DNA of 64,000 nt from Ophryocystis elektroscirrha (lineage: Eukaryota; Apicomplexa; Conoidasida; Neogregarinorida; Ophryocystidae). The position numbers were made by a program, and so were the translations under genes. The stretch is taken from assembly GCA_030141585.1 (NCBI GenBank), contig JAQIFP010000007.1, positions 57,065 through 121,064 on the forward strand. The letters are read 5' to 3'. This document shows, piece after piece, positions 10,808-21,942 of the stretch. Position 1 is the stretch's first letter. Each line of letters starts with the position of its first letter. A model generated the notes under the pieces. That model saw only the letters and a program-made list of their open reading frames with translations. It searched no databases and was not told the origin of the DNA.

Positions 10808-12979
10808 ATGAACAGCGTTTTACATAATGAAAATACAGTTTTGCCTCCAAGACACAATAGTACCATTTTTCCAAATTCAAATAGTGTTGCTTCAACAAAA
10901 TCAACTTTTAATTACAAAAATTCAATAACAAACAAAGTTGGTTCAGCGTTTGTATTACAGTATTTTCAAAAAGCAAAATCAAATCCTACTGAGTTATCAA
11001 GGTTTTATGCATTAGGATCGCAAGCTTGCAGAGTTTATCCATCTGCATCGGGTATAACAACCTATCAGCACGCATTGGGGGTAGATCAAATAAATTCACT
11101 TTTAACACGAGAGTTTGATAATCAACCACAAATTAATTTTGTTTTAATACGTCAATTACAATGTCAAGAGTCGGTCAGTGGTAGCGTACTAGTTTCTCTA
11201 TGTGGTACCTTTAATTATAAGGATGGTAGTAAAGTTAATTTTCATCAATCCACTGTTTTGGTTTTTAAGCAAGATAATGGCAAAGATGGTTATTTAATAG
11301 CAAACGATATATTAATATATGAGTCAAGCTTACCACCAAAAATCTCTGAGCAAGTTCCATTTGCTAATTTAATACGTACTTACCCTACGACAGATATGAA
11401 GAATCAGCCAGGGGTTACTACAGAGGAAACCTTCAAGACAGTTCCTCAAAAAGAAATAACTACGATGCCAGCAAATGGCCCTGCTGTCTTATACACAATT
11501 TCGCCATATGAATTTGGGAATACCGCAGAGATTCCAATCAAAACTTATAATGTTATCAAAAACGTACCCATCAGTAAGAAAGTTCCGTTCAAAATACCAA
11601 ATATTGTTGATTTAGACAAAGATATGATACAACAGCAGCAGCAACAACAAGCCCCTATAATAAGCACTAATATATTAAACCCAGCTACTCCATCATTTAT
11701 ACCTTCTCAGCTCCCTAAAAATAAACTATTAATAGACTCAACTGCACCGTCAACAAATAGTGTACAATCTACTATTGCATCTGTGGAAAAAAATTTAGTT
11801 AAAACAGAAAAAACCGATCAAATCAGTTACAGCAAAATAGTTAAAAATAATGAAGTTGAGTGTGTGGAGACTAAATTAGAGATTAAAACAACCAAGGTCA
11901 TGGAGGTTCCGAAAAAATCTTTTGCTGAAGTTTTATCGTTACCTCAAAACAAGTTAAAAAAAACCTCCGAGGAAAATAAAACCACAAACCCATTGTTAAA
12001 ACAAGCAAATATTGTAAGTTCCAAAGAGCCAGATATGAAAAAGTTAAATCATTTAAATTATAATTCTCACATAGAACAACATGGAAGTTCACAATTAAAC
12101 AATCCAGATAGAGCAATGTTGATATCTGATAGATCAAATATTACTGAACCCTCTAATGATCTAAGGAATACAAACAGATCTAATAAATCAAATTATAAAA
12201 ATACAGATCAATCTTATTACAATAATTCCCATAAGAAATTCTCTAATTCTAATGGTGAATATAATGTCAATAACAAAACAAATCATCATAATGGAGAATC
12301 AAATAGCCACATGTATAATGTAAAACGTTACAAACCTCAGAATGACACAAGAAGCTTAATAGTACAGTTTCCAAAGGATTTTAAACCCGAAAAATTAAAA
12401 GAGATACTAACAGACCATTTAAAGAATAATAATATACAAGGAGCCATTTTAAATATTGCTTACAATATGAATAATTCTACCGTGAAAGTTGATTCCGAAG
12501 AAACTGCAAAACGTTTATTAGATTCACAACTTATAATTAATGACAAATTAATTAAAATGAAGCTTCGTGGTTCAGGTGGTAGTAATGGAAGACATTCTCC
12601 TAATAACGGTCAGAAACGTGAAATTATTTATAATAGTGGAAGTTCAAATAACAGACAACAAAAGCAGTTCATACCAAATAACAATACATATCAACAGAGA
12701 CAAGGAAATGTTGGCATGAATAATATTAATAATAATAATAATAGTGGAAACAATAATAATAGTAATTTGAGTAATAACAATAATAATCCTTCAAACTATC
12801 AAAAATCTTCCAGCTCTGCGTTCAATATATCAAGCTGTACCACTGATGAAGGATGGCATCAAGCCCACACCAAAAAAAAATCAAAAACGAGTAACCGTTC
12901 GAATCTATCCAAAAAAAGCGTTCCTAGAGGAGCGAAACTTTTCGAAACGTCATCAGCACCTCTTACACAAGTTGTATGA
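10808..12979 (+). CDS. G3BP-like stress-granule RNA-binding protein (NTF2-like domain plus RRM)
   Basis: A 723-residue protein in one uninterrupted exon, unusual here. Residues about 44-175 form an NTF2-like domain (GSAFVLQYF, RFYALGS, GVDQINSLL, VLVSLCGTF, FHQSTVLVFKQ). A long low-complexity region follows, with a poly-Gln run near residue 277 and Asn/Ser-rich stretches. Residues about 513-590 resemble an RRM (RSLIVQFPKDF, then GAILNIAY, then AKRLLDS). The tail has Asn runs and is Arg/Lys-rich. NTF2 plus RRM is the G3BP/Rasputin layout; G3BP scaffolds mRNP condensates when translation initiation is blocked. An acidic IDR and RGG repeats are not obvious. The next gene downstream encodes eIF2-alpha. 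Confidence 0.75.
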   Translation: MNSVLHNENTVLPPRHNSTIFPNSNSVASTKSTFNYKNSITNKVGSAFVLQYFQKAKSNPTELSRFYALGSQACRVYPSASGITTYQHALGVDQINSLLTREFDNQPQINFVLIRQLQCQESVSGSVLVSLCGTFNYKDGSKVNFHQSTVLVFKQDNGKDGYLIANDILIYESSLPPKISEQVPFANLIRTYPTTDMKNQPGVTTEETFKTVPQKEITTMPANGPAVLYTISPYEFGNTAEIPIKTYNVIKNVPISKKVPFKIPNIVDLDKDMIQQQQQQQAPIISTNILNPATPSFIPSQLPKNKLLIDSTAPSTNSVQSTIASVEKNLVKTEKTDQISYSKIVKNNEVECVETKLEIKTTKVMEVPKKSFAEVLSLPQNKLKKTSEENKTTNPLLKQANIVSSKEPDMKKLNHLNYNSHIEQHGSSQLNNPDRAMLISDRSNITEPSNDLRNTNRSNKSNYKNTDQSYYNNSHKKFSNSNGEYNVNNKTNHHNGESNSHMYNVKRYKPQNDTRSLIVQFPKDFKPEKLKEILTDHLKNNNIQGAILNIAYNMNNSTVKVDSEETAKRLLDSQLIINDKLIKMKLRGSGGSNGRHSPNNGQKREIIYNSGSSNNRQQKQFIPNNNTYQQRQGNVGMNNINNNNNSGNNNNSNLSNNNNNPSNYQKSSSSAFNISSCTTDEGWHQAHTKKKSKTSNRSNLSKKSVPRGAKLFETSSAPLTQVV

Positions 12980-13760
12980 GTTATAGTATATGTTAATAGT
13001 TTTTTGTATAAGCTTTACGTTTTTCTTTTTTGGATTTATTTATTTGCTATTTGTTAAATTTGAATATGTATTTGACATATAAAAACATAGCATCGATTTT
13101 ATTTTAAGTTTGTTAATGATGAATATATAATAAGCATAAAATATTCTTATAAAATTTTGTTATGCTTGTTATGATAAAGGTTTAAATTACTATTCAAGAT
13201 TGTTTTTTGTATTTGCATAAGTGTAATATCAATTTTATCAGAAAAACTAGTCTCTATAATTGCTGTATTTATTTAGCTCTATTTGAGGTATAGATATGGA
13301 CTAAAAACTACAACGAATACAATTTTTTGAATTTTATGTGTTGCAGTTTTTGTTAAAAAAATATATTCAATATATAAAAACGTTTTCAAAATTTCAGCAA
13401 ATTATAGTTCATACGCAACACTATTAATTATTAACAATGTTACAATTTATATTAAAAATATTAGACATATTTACCAAAGCTTAATCTATATATATATATA
13501 TATATATGTAATATAGAAGAAGTTTTTTTATGGTAATATAATTCTGTTTTTCTATTAATTAAAACATAATAATATTATAATATGCATTCCTGATCATTAT
13601 ATATATAAAATATGTGCAAGGTATCTTTTCAGTGTATGCAGATAAAAGAGCATATTATACTCTGCCGCTTTACTTAAATAAAGTATGGTAAGTATTCAAG
13701 TATTTACTAAAAACATTTAAAGCCAGTTGAAAATCTGAAATTTCCTGGTACACTGGGCAA
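12980..13760. other. Intergenic region between G3BP-like gene and eIF2-alpha
   Basis: 780 bp of AT-rich DNA containing a (TA)n run near 13488-13507. A short GTAAGT...AG intron-like unit at 13688-13726 directly follows an ATG at 13685. If spliced into the eIF2-alpha leader it would create a short upstream frame (Met-Leu-Lys-Ile-stop). No gene was recognised. Confidence 0.4.
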
Positions 13761-15279
13761 ATGGGGGAGCAGAATCATAACGTTGGAGATACTCGATTTT
13801 ACGAGTCAAAATATCCAAAAGTGGATGACTTGGTTGTAGTTAAAGTTACTAGAGTTGCGGAAATGGGAGCTTATGTTCAGCTTCTGGAGTATTCTGGATT
13901 TGAAGGCATGATATTGATGTCTGAACTATCAAAACGTCGTATAAGATCCATAAAAAAATTAGTCCGCGTCGGAAGACAAGAAGTTGTATTAGTTCTAAGA
14001 GTAGATGGAGAAAAAGGATACATAGATTTATCAAAAAAAAGGTAAATTTCATGTGCAATTGTACATATTTCATAGAGTTTCCCCGGAAGACGTTATAAAA
14101 TGTGAAGAGAAATTTTCGAAAAGCAAAAAGGTTTATCAAATTATGTACCATGTGGCTCAAGTAAATATTTTTGTGACACTTATCTTGAACTGCAGAAACA
14201 TGCTTTGCAACTCGAATGGCTTAATAGTCGAGTTACATGGCCATTGAATCGGGCATATGGGCATGCACTTGATGCATTTCAAAACCCCAATTTTGCATCT
14301 ACAATCCTTCCAAGTCTCGATATACCAGAAGATATAAAAACTACAATTTTAAATGTAATCGAATTACGACTGGCATCTCACAAGCTAAAACTTAGGTAAA
14401 AAAAATATCTTTTATAGCAAAAAATGCTGAATCAAATTTGATTAAATTTAAACTATCAAATTTGATTTTTTATTACTTAACTACAAATATTAGTAAAAAT
14501 TCAGTTTGTATTTATTTAATTTAAATAGAGCCAAAACCATGTGTTTAATTGAACTTAATTACTGTTGGTTATTTTTACGTGATCTCAGAGTCCGAGTTGA
14601 CTTATTTTGTTATGGCAATCGGGGAGTTGAAGCTGTACGTGAAGCAATAATCAAAGGAAAAGAAGCAGCAAAAAGTGATAATCCTGAAGATGAAGTTGAA
14701 ATAAAATTAATTGCATCTCCTCAATACATGATGATAGCCTCATGTTCGGATCGTGCTGAAGGAGAAAGTAGATTAGCAAAAGGTGTAGAAGCAGTATTAA
14801 AATCTATTTGTGAAAATGAAGGAGGAGATGGCACACAACACGGAGAGGTATTACAGCAAACTTTATATATACATTTATATATATTCAACTTTATCATAAT
14901 AACAATTTTTCAAATCTTCTAACAATGAAAAGTTGTTATACCTTCATACAATATACATAGATGCATATATTTCATATATACATATACTTCATATATATAT
15001 ATATATATTTCATATATACATATTCCTAGAACTATCTATTTCATTATGGATCATAATGTTTCATATATGCTGTTATAGATTATGCTTATTGGAGGTGAAG
15101 ACGATGATAAGCGTGCTGAACAACCTGATACCGACTCAAGCAGTTCATCTGAAAGTTCTGATAAAGATAGCGATAAAGAAGATGAGGATGAAGACGATGA
15201 GGAAGAGGAAGAACACGAAGGGTTGAGTGAAGTTGAAGAAGATGAAATTGAATTGAAAATGCCCCGTAATAAATCTTAA
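13761..15279 (+). CDS. Translation initiation factor eIF2 alpha subunit
   Basis: Alpha subunit of eIF2, which delivers initiator Met-tRNA to the 40S ribosome and is the target of stress kinases. An S1-type OB fold occupies about residues 20-95 ([24 protein letters not shown], then [16 protein letters not shown]). Ser57 in SELS corresponds to the regulatory Ser51 of other eukaryotes, and the flanking [10 protein letters not shown] is preserved, so phospho-control should work. The helical domain ([11 protein letters not shown]) and the C-terminal alpha-beta domain ([21 protein letters not shown]) follow in later exons. The C-terminus (exon at 15080-15279) is an acidic Ser/Asp/Glu tail. The gene has at least four introns, including one of about 240 bp at 14848-15080. 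Start chosen at the ATG giving MGEQNH, just upstream of the OB fold. Confidence 0.95.
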
Positions 15280-15479
15280 AAATTCTATTTTCAAGTTCAA
15301 CTGATATTGGTAAAATTTTTCAATAATTTTTTATCTCATACAAAATAAAAAAAAAACAAAAAATTTAATTTAATTGCAAAGTTTTAGAACTATTCTACAT
15401 TCATATTACTTTTTGCTGCATAATGTTAAATTTAAATATTATTCACCATATGCGCTGTTTATTGGATTAACCTGAAAAA

Positions 15480-17413
15480 ATGAATAAAATCAATGCTTGC
15501 GCTAAATCTATGCAAGGCCGACGTGCAGTGCAGGAAGATCGTAATTTTATAATCACAGATTTTTATAACATAATTTCGAAGCATTCTAGTACACCTTTAA
15601 ACATATTTAGAAATGGTAATTTAACAATAATATTTTTACTACGACCAATTAGCCCAACTATTCGGATTGTTTGATGGTCACTTAGGACAGTATGCTTCAA
15701 GTTTTTGTGTAAAAGAGTTTCCCAATGAAATAGCAAAGCAACTTGTTCGTATAAAGAAATTGAATTGTTTGGAGGTATCAGTAATGGAGTGAAAAAAAAA
15801 TAACGCCTTAATGGTTTTATTATTTAAATTATATAAGCTATGACATCAAACTTTTGTTCTCAGCCCACAGAGAAAAGTGTCAATAACTTAGAAGTGGATC
15901 CCATAAAGAAATTATACGATGAAATTGATAAGATAGAAAGTAACACATATATATAATTATAATTTGAAATAAAAGTTAACCAAATATAATTGTAAATATT
16001 TTAGTCTAAGATTGCTAGTTATTGCAAATATTAATTTATTTACTGATAGCCTTACTGTGTATATACACACCTTCTTGTTATGGGTTTAATTTATACTTGA
16101 CGTTATTCTTGTTTTCAATGAATCCAATTATTGCAGATGAAATGGAAGCAAACGCAGAAATTAAAATAACTTACGAAAGTAATAATAATAATAATAAAAA
16201 AAGAGCTCATGAAGATACAGTAAACGAATCTGGTAAGTATCTGATAAATATAAACTGTATTCAAGACAAAAAGAAACGTTCAGAAGATGTAACAATTGAA
16301 TATATAAAGGATGAAATTGGAGTTGCTTTATTTAATGCTTTTAAATCTATCGATAAACTTTTTTTACAAAAATATCGCTTAAACAAAGATGGATCTACTG
16401 CGGTTGTTCTTCTAATGATAGATTTTCATTTATTCATATCGTGGGTTGGAGACTCAAGGTCTATCCTTGGCTCGACACGAAGAATTGAGTTTATAGTTAA
16501 TCCTGATAAATTGCTGCAATCTAGTCAAGATATTGGCTATGATGATGAAACGCTTAATTACATAAAAGAGTCTAATGCCATGCCTGGCCAAATATGGGTA
16601 AGAAATCTGAATCTGTAATTTTATACAGGTTCTAATATTCACTGACTAGTTTAATTTTTCTAGATTGAATCGTCATTAACTTCGGATCACAAGCCCAATA
16701 GAGCAGATGAAAAAAAGCGCATTCTATCTTCGGGCGGAACTGTCGTTCAAATTAGAGGCATAGCAGGTGTTGCGAAACAGAACTATGACGTAAGTAGCTA
16801 TAGACATTTCATAATTATGCGGAAGAATAATAAATTTATTATATATTAGTGCTAAATATAATTAGAATACTAATCTATAATAATTAAATTTTGTATAAAT
16901 TATTCTTTTTGAATTAGGCTGAACTTAAAAAGTACAAACAGTGTGGAACGGCTCAAACAGGAAACATAAAATATCCCCCTGTGGCTTTAGCAGGTAACAG
17001 AGTACTTTTCCTTTCAGATTTTTATTCAATATTTAGTATCAAGATCTATTGGAGACAGAGAATTAAAAGTCAATTGTGGAACTGCAAACCCCTTAGTAAC
17101 AAGTGACCCAGAAATAAGATATATGAAAATTAATCCTTATCAAGATAAATGCATTGTGATTGCTTGTGATGGTGTTTGGGATGTATTGTCAAATCAGGTA
17201 AGTTACTTATTGCACTTAATCATGTCAACATAAATATTATTAACACTAGGAAGTAATTGGACTTATGCAAAAATCGCAGCAATTCCAGACAGATGTTGCA
17301 CCTGCAACAAGCGAATTAATAAAACTTGCTTTTTCAAAAGGAAGCGAAGTAATTTTTCTTTATAAATTATTTACAAACAGGATAATCTTACTGCTATCGT
17401 TATCTCTATATAA
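15480..17413 (+). CDS. PP2C-family (PPM) Ser/Thr protein phosphatase
   Basis: Metal-dependent protein phosphatase. Motifs in order across exons: SMQGRRAVQEDRN near the N-terminus, LFGLFDGHLGQYAS (metal-binding Asp-Gly), STAVVLLM, SWVGDSRS, LTSDHKP, RILSSGGTV, then SRSIGDRELK, IVIACDGVWDVLSNQEV and finally SEDNLTAIVISI before the TAA at 17411-17413. All metal-coordinating aspartates expected for an active enzyme appear present. There is a Lys- and Asn-rich insertion between FDGHLG and the STAV strand (about 15860-16310) where several short introns lie. No signal peptide or myristoylation glycine is present at the N-terminus. Its substrate is unknown; it sits directly after eIF2-alpha, which is only positional evidence. 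Confidence 0.9.
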
Positions 17414-17612
17414 CTCAATCGTAGTACGATGTTTTTTTTTAAGAAAATCGCGAATAATTTTTACAAGTAGCAATAAAAAACACATCAGTATCATGATGGA
17501 AATGCTTTACTAAAAAAATTAATTGTATAAATTTAGAAATTTGAGCATGTCAGTTTCAGGTACAGTGTGAAAAACCAAGAATACAAAAAAAAATACAAAT
17601 AATTGAAAAAAA

Positions 17613-18306
17613 ATGAACGTTGCAAACCTCAAGTCAGCAAATTATTATGAATTGCTTGGTGTATCTAAAACGGCATCTAAAGATTTAATTAAACAAAATT
17701 ACAGAAAGCTAGCCATTTTATGGCACCCTGGTATATGACATTTTATATATATAATTTTTTTACGCTATATTGATCAAAACTAGATAATTGAATAGACTTA
17801 GTTGTTTTTATAGAATAAATTAATAAGTTTAATTTGAAAAATGTAGATAAAAATTCTGATAAAGCTAAAGCTGAAGAGAATTTTAAACGTATATCCGAAG
17901 CTTATCACGTTTTGTCTGATGATTCCAAACGTCGCCAATATGATTTAGAAGCTGAAGAAGCAGAACAAATGAAATTATTTAAACAACGCCACCGAGGTGG
18001 TCACAGCAGCCATACAAATCTATTTGATCTTATTAGCGTATTTGAATCAAACTTTTTCAATAGATCTTGCAACTCCGCTTTTAGTGACTTTGACGCTTTA
18101 TTCAACAGGTATTTATTGAAATAAAAGTCTTAAGAAGAATTAGGATGACTGAATCACATATGAAAATGTTCAACTCTTCTGATAACGGCTCATTTGTTGA
18201 AATTACTGAAATTTATAGCCCTGGTAGTGGAAAAACAACAATTAGAAAGACTAGTAGAAGCTCAGGATATCCTTCGCACCAGCAAATATCATGGAATCTT
18301 TTTTAA
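17613..18306 (+). CDS. DnaJ/Hsp40 co-chaperone (DNAJB type, short)
   Basis: J-domain protein that stimulates Hsp70 ATPase. The J domain covers about residues 8-75 ([23 protein letters not shown]). The HPD triad (His38-Pro39-Asp40) is completed only after splicing of a 116-bp intron, cutting between Pro and Asp codon bases (CCTG | AT). The second half shows [25 protein letters not shown], then a short Phe/Ser-rich region ([14 protein letters not shown]) and a C-terminal piece after a 34-bp intron. There is no zinc-finger or large substrate-binding domain, so it resembles DNAJB6-type or other minimal class B proteins. Start at 17613. Confidence 0.9.
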
Positions 18307-18426
18307 AATACATTGGATTTTACTTCAACAATGTTGAATATTATTTATAATAGAACAACATCCTTGCATCATTGTTATTAAACAATAAACATTAAGATTA
18401 ATTGGTAGTTATGTGTTAATAGATAA

Positions 18427-18717
18427 TCAATTGAAATTGTTATTCAAATCATTTAGTAAATTTAATAAGGAATTTTTCAGCACTGAAATGTTCTCCGATC
18501 CTTCAGTATCCATTTCAATTTGATGACTTTCTATTGGCAAATCTTCTTTTATACGTAAACGTTTTTCTGAAGGAAACATTGCCACATCTTCTGACATTGT
18601 TTGCCGTCTTTTTTTCTCTTGAGGGGACATGGGTAGGTTTTGAATTAACCCATTAATTTCTTTATGTTCTTGGGTTTCACTAAATAACTAAAAACAATAT
18701 ATTTTAGATAACATTGA

Positions 18718-18762
<45 letters not shown>

Positions 18763-21392
18763 AGTTTACTATATGATGTAAAAACCCATATATGTAAACT
18801 TAAATGTATTTAATAATAATCAATTGTATAATGTCTTACTTCTGGTCGAATTGTATTGGATGAAGGGGAGTATGTATGGCCAGGATTAGTCCAAGGAATA
18901 AATTGTGTAGAAAGTTGCTGTAATTGGCCAGAAGAATTAATAGTTTTGGTTGAATTCACTAATTCATGAATTTGTGACTCAAGGTTTTTAGTTGGTTCAT
19001 CCTCTCCATTCATAGCCCTATATTTGATAGACCAAAAAATATTGTGTAAATGATCTCCCAATGTATAGTCTGATTTTTTTACAAAATCTTTAGGAAGCTC
19101 TGAGAGGAATTTTTGAAATAAGGATTTTTTGATACTGGGACGTAAAGTTAGATTTTGTGATAATCTTTGATTGAACCACTCTATCAAACGAGAAGTGTTA
19201 GATTTAGGAACTTTAATATCAGCCTCGTTAATTATTTGAACTAAACTTTTTAAAGATTCAATAGAATCAACTGATTTACATTGAGTGAATAAACATTCAG
19301 AGGCGGCTATCGCAATAGGTTTTAGCATTGCGCGACAGCCAGCTATCACGCGTGCTTGCATCACAGTTAAACTTGTAACAAATTGACGAGTGAACGGATC
19401 TTGCATAACAATACATGTATTATTTGGAGAAGACATTGCTGCATCTAATTTGGCTCCACAAAATAAATGTAAAAAAACTTCAATTGACAAAGGAATAGCA
19501 AAATTATTAATCCTTGTGTGACTTATTACGACAGAATCGTTATTTGACTGATGTGAATTTTTTTGACCGATATTGTGAGGCAAAAGTAACAGAGTTTTCA
19601 TCCATAATAAATGCCTCGTAGCAACTAAAACCAGAATTTTTTTTTTTTCCTTTAATTCAAGGTAGTTATATATATATTTATTTAGACGCATACGTATGTA
19701 TTTAATATAATTATTATAATGTATTATTTTAACAATATACTTACGTTCCTTTTCATCAAGAAACTTGTTGACTGATTCTTTAGCTGTAACATTTAAAAGT
19801 TGAGACCATGTTGACCAAATTTCGGGGCTAAAGACTGTTCCATTTAAACTTGCATTTTCATTAGATGCAGAATTAATTGACGGAATCATGTTTAAAATTG
19901 AGGATATTAAATGTTTAGTTAACCTGTAATACATCAAAATTTGATTTGCTTATATATATTTATTTATTTTGATAAAATATTTGAACTTATTCCTTACGAT
20001 AAAGATAAATGGGGTGATTCTCTTGCAATTGTCCAGACAAAAAATATGACAGCTGCAAATGACTGATTGGGGTTAAAGGCATAAATGACGAAGTCTTTCA
20101 AAAAAGATTCAATTAATGCTTCATTTGAACAGGAATGTAAAAGTGTTTCATAAAATTGAAGGTATCGCGGTAACGTTTTTTTGATGTGTGACAACCAGTT
20201 GATAGATGTAATGAATGCTGGTTGCCCCAATATATTCATTTTTCGCAGATTTTTCATAATTTCTTTTTGTCGTGAACCAGCTATTGCTGCGGCAGCACAG
20301 AGAAGGGATCGCACATTAACCTGACTTCGCAAGCCTAGATTTTGAATCATCACTGTTAAAGAGTTTTCGAGATCTTTAGGAGGTAACATAGATTCAATTG
20401 CTTCTAAAACTGCAGTCAAGCCAGATATAAGATGCTAAAAATAACAAATTATATATCGAATTATCATTTTTCAACAATTTAAACACTAAGTCATATATTT
20501 AACTTCTATTTTAATAACACAATTTAAAGAAAGATACAATTTAGTAATATTCCTTAATTAAACATTGTATATTATTGATAAAAGTGCTTATATTGATTAT
20601 ATTTTTAATCTAAAAATATACTTATATATGATCTTTCAAACAAATATAGGCACTTATATAAATTATTTTGATACTCAAATAAAGCTACGTTTCTTAATTA
20701 TCAAGTATATAACTTTACTTTGGATTGATTGGACGCATCCATGATTTTCTCAATGAGAATAGCTTGGCTTTTCCAATATCTATTAGTGAGGTAGTCCATG
20801 CATAAAGAAGCTGTATGTCTGTACAATAAATTATCATTGATTGAAAAAGCTACCTCAGATAGTTCAAAGAAGGCATAATATTGTGGGTAATTTGATGACG
20901 ACAACCTATAATTTCTGACGGGATCCCTATAGCACTAGCAGCAACTGCTATAGATTCCGCATACTTCTTTTGCTGTAGTATATCAACATGCAAATTTACA
21001 AACCTATCTATATATGCATTAATTTATATATACCTAACAATAGCAGAGCTATACATCAATTGGAGTTGAGCTTCAGAGACTATTGCACTGATTTCTGCAA
21101 GGTAGCACTCCATCAACAACTTTGTGCAAGTTATTGCGACTGGAACCTTAGAAGACTTTTGTTCCCATACGCCAATCTACAAAGCAATTATTAAAATGTT
21201 GAAACTCTTTCTGCTAAAGTAAATCATAACATAACATTGTTATAGTGTAATAGTGCTAACTAAGTAATTTTTATATGTAAATACCCGGCTAACAGCTGCT
21301 CTTTTAGAATCAATGCTCTCATTGAATAAACTGTGATAAACCTCTAGCCACTCTGAACTTGAATACCATGGTACTCGTTTTGAGACATTCAT
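18427..21392 (-). CDS. Las1-like pre-rRNA endonuclease (HEPN)
   Basis: Las1 cuts ITS2 of pre-rRNA during 60S ribosome maturation, in complex with the Grc3 kinase. The N-terminus VSKRVPWYSSSEWLEVYHSLF matches the Las1 opening. After splicing, SAIGIPSEIIGCRHQITHNIMPSLNYLR matches the Las1 HEPN active region; the catalytic R-x4-H motif is RHQITH (about residue 115-125). Downstream exons at 19994-20419 and 18810-19937 give a long helical C-terminal part, and the last exon at 18427-18690 is polar and acidic, ending at 18427. A 35-bp intron directly follows the active-site exon. A longer intron near 20425-20700 and one holding a (TA)20 run are also present. Joining of the C-terminal exons to the same gene is inferred from frame and strand continuity. 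Confidence 0.85.
18721..18760. repeat. (AT)n microsatellite
   Basis: Twenty uninterrupted AT dinucleotides in the last intron of the Las1-like gene. Confidence 0.95.
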
Positions 21393-21942
21393 TTTTCGCT
21401 TAAGTCATGAGGTGACTGTTCCTGTAATTTTAACAAATGTATTTTACAAAGCAGTATAAAATACCATTTCATGAGTGATTTGCTCTGAATTTGTGAGGAA
21501 TTGATGTTTTATAATGGATTATAGATTTTTATTTTTTTTTCAAAATTTTTCCATTCAAATTAATGTAATTTTATAGTTTATTTGTCAAAGTATAAAGTTT
21601 TTCTAAAAAATACAGATTTTATCAATTAATAAAAAAAGTAAATGTGTTGGATCTCTTATTTCCTGAAAAACTAGAAAATAATATTAAAATATATTATAAC
21701 ATGTAGTGAACATCAGATGCATTAGGGTTATACTTAATTAGTTATACGTGCATGACAAAATAGAACTAAAATGAGGTTTTTTATTACCAAAGCTAGTTTC
21801 CATACATTTTCCATATAATTCATTAAAATTTTATGTTGTTTAGCAAAATAAACGAATAAAAATGTTTATTACTTAATGAGCTATAAGTAATAAATTTATT
21901 AATCAGGTACACAAATTGTTGTATAACTTTGATATAATAAAT
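21393..21942. promoter_or_regulatory. Divergent intergenic region, Las1-like / coiled-coil gene
   Basis: 550 bp between two divergent start codons. It is AT-rich with several poly(A) and poly(T) tracts. Nothing else recognised. Confidence 0.45.

Noticed and set aside
13849..14160. Minus-strand open frame opposite eIF2-alpha
   Set aside because: A shadow of the eIF2-alpha coding strand; no start context and no independent motif.
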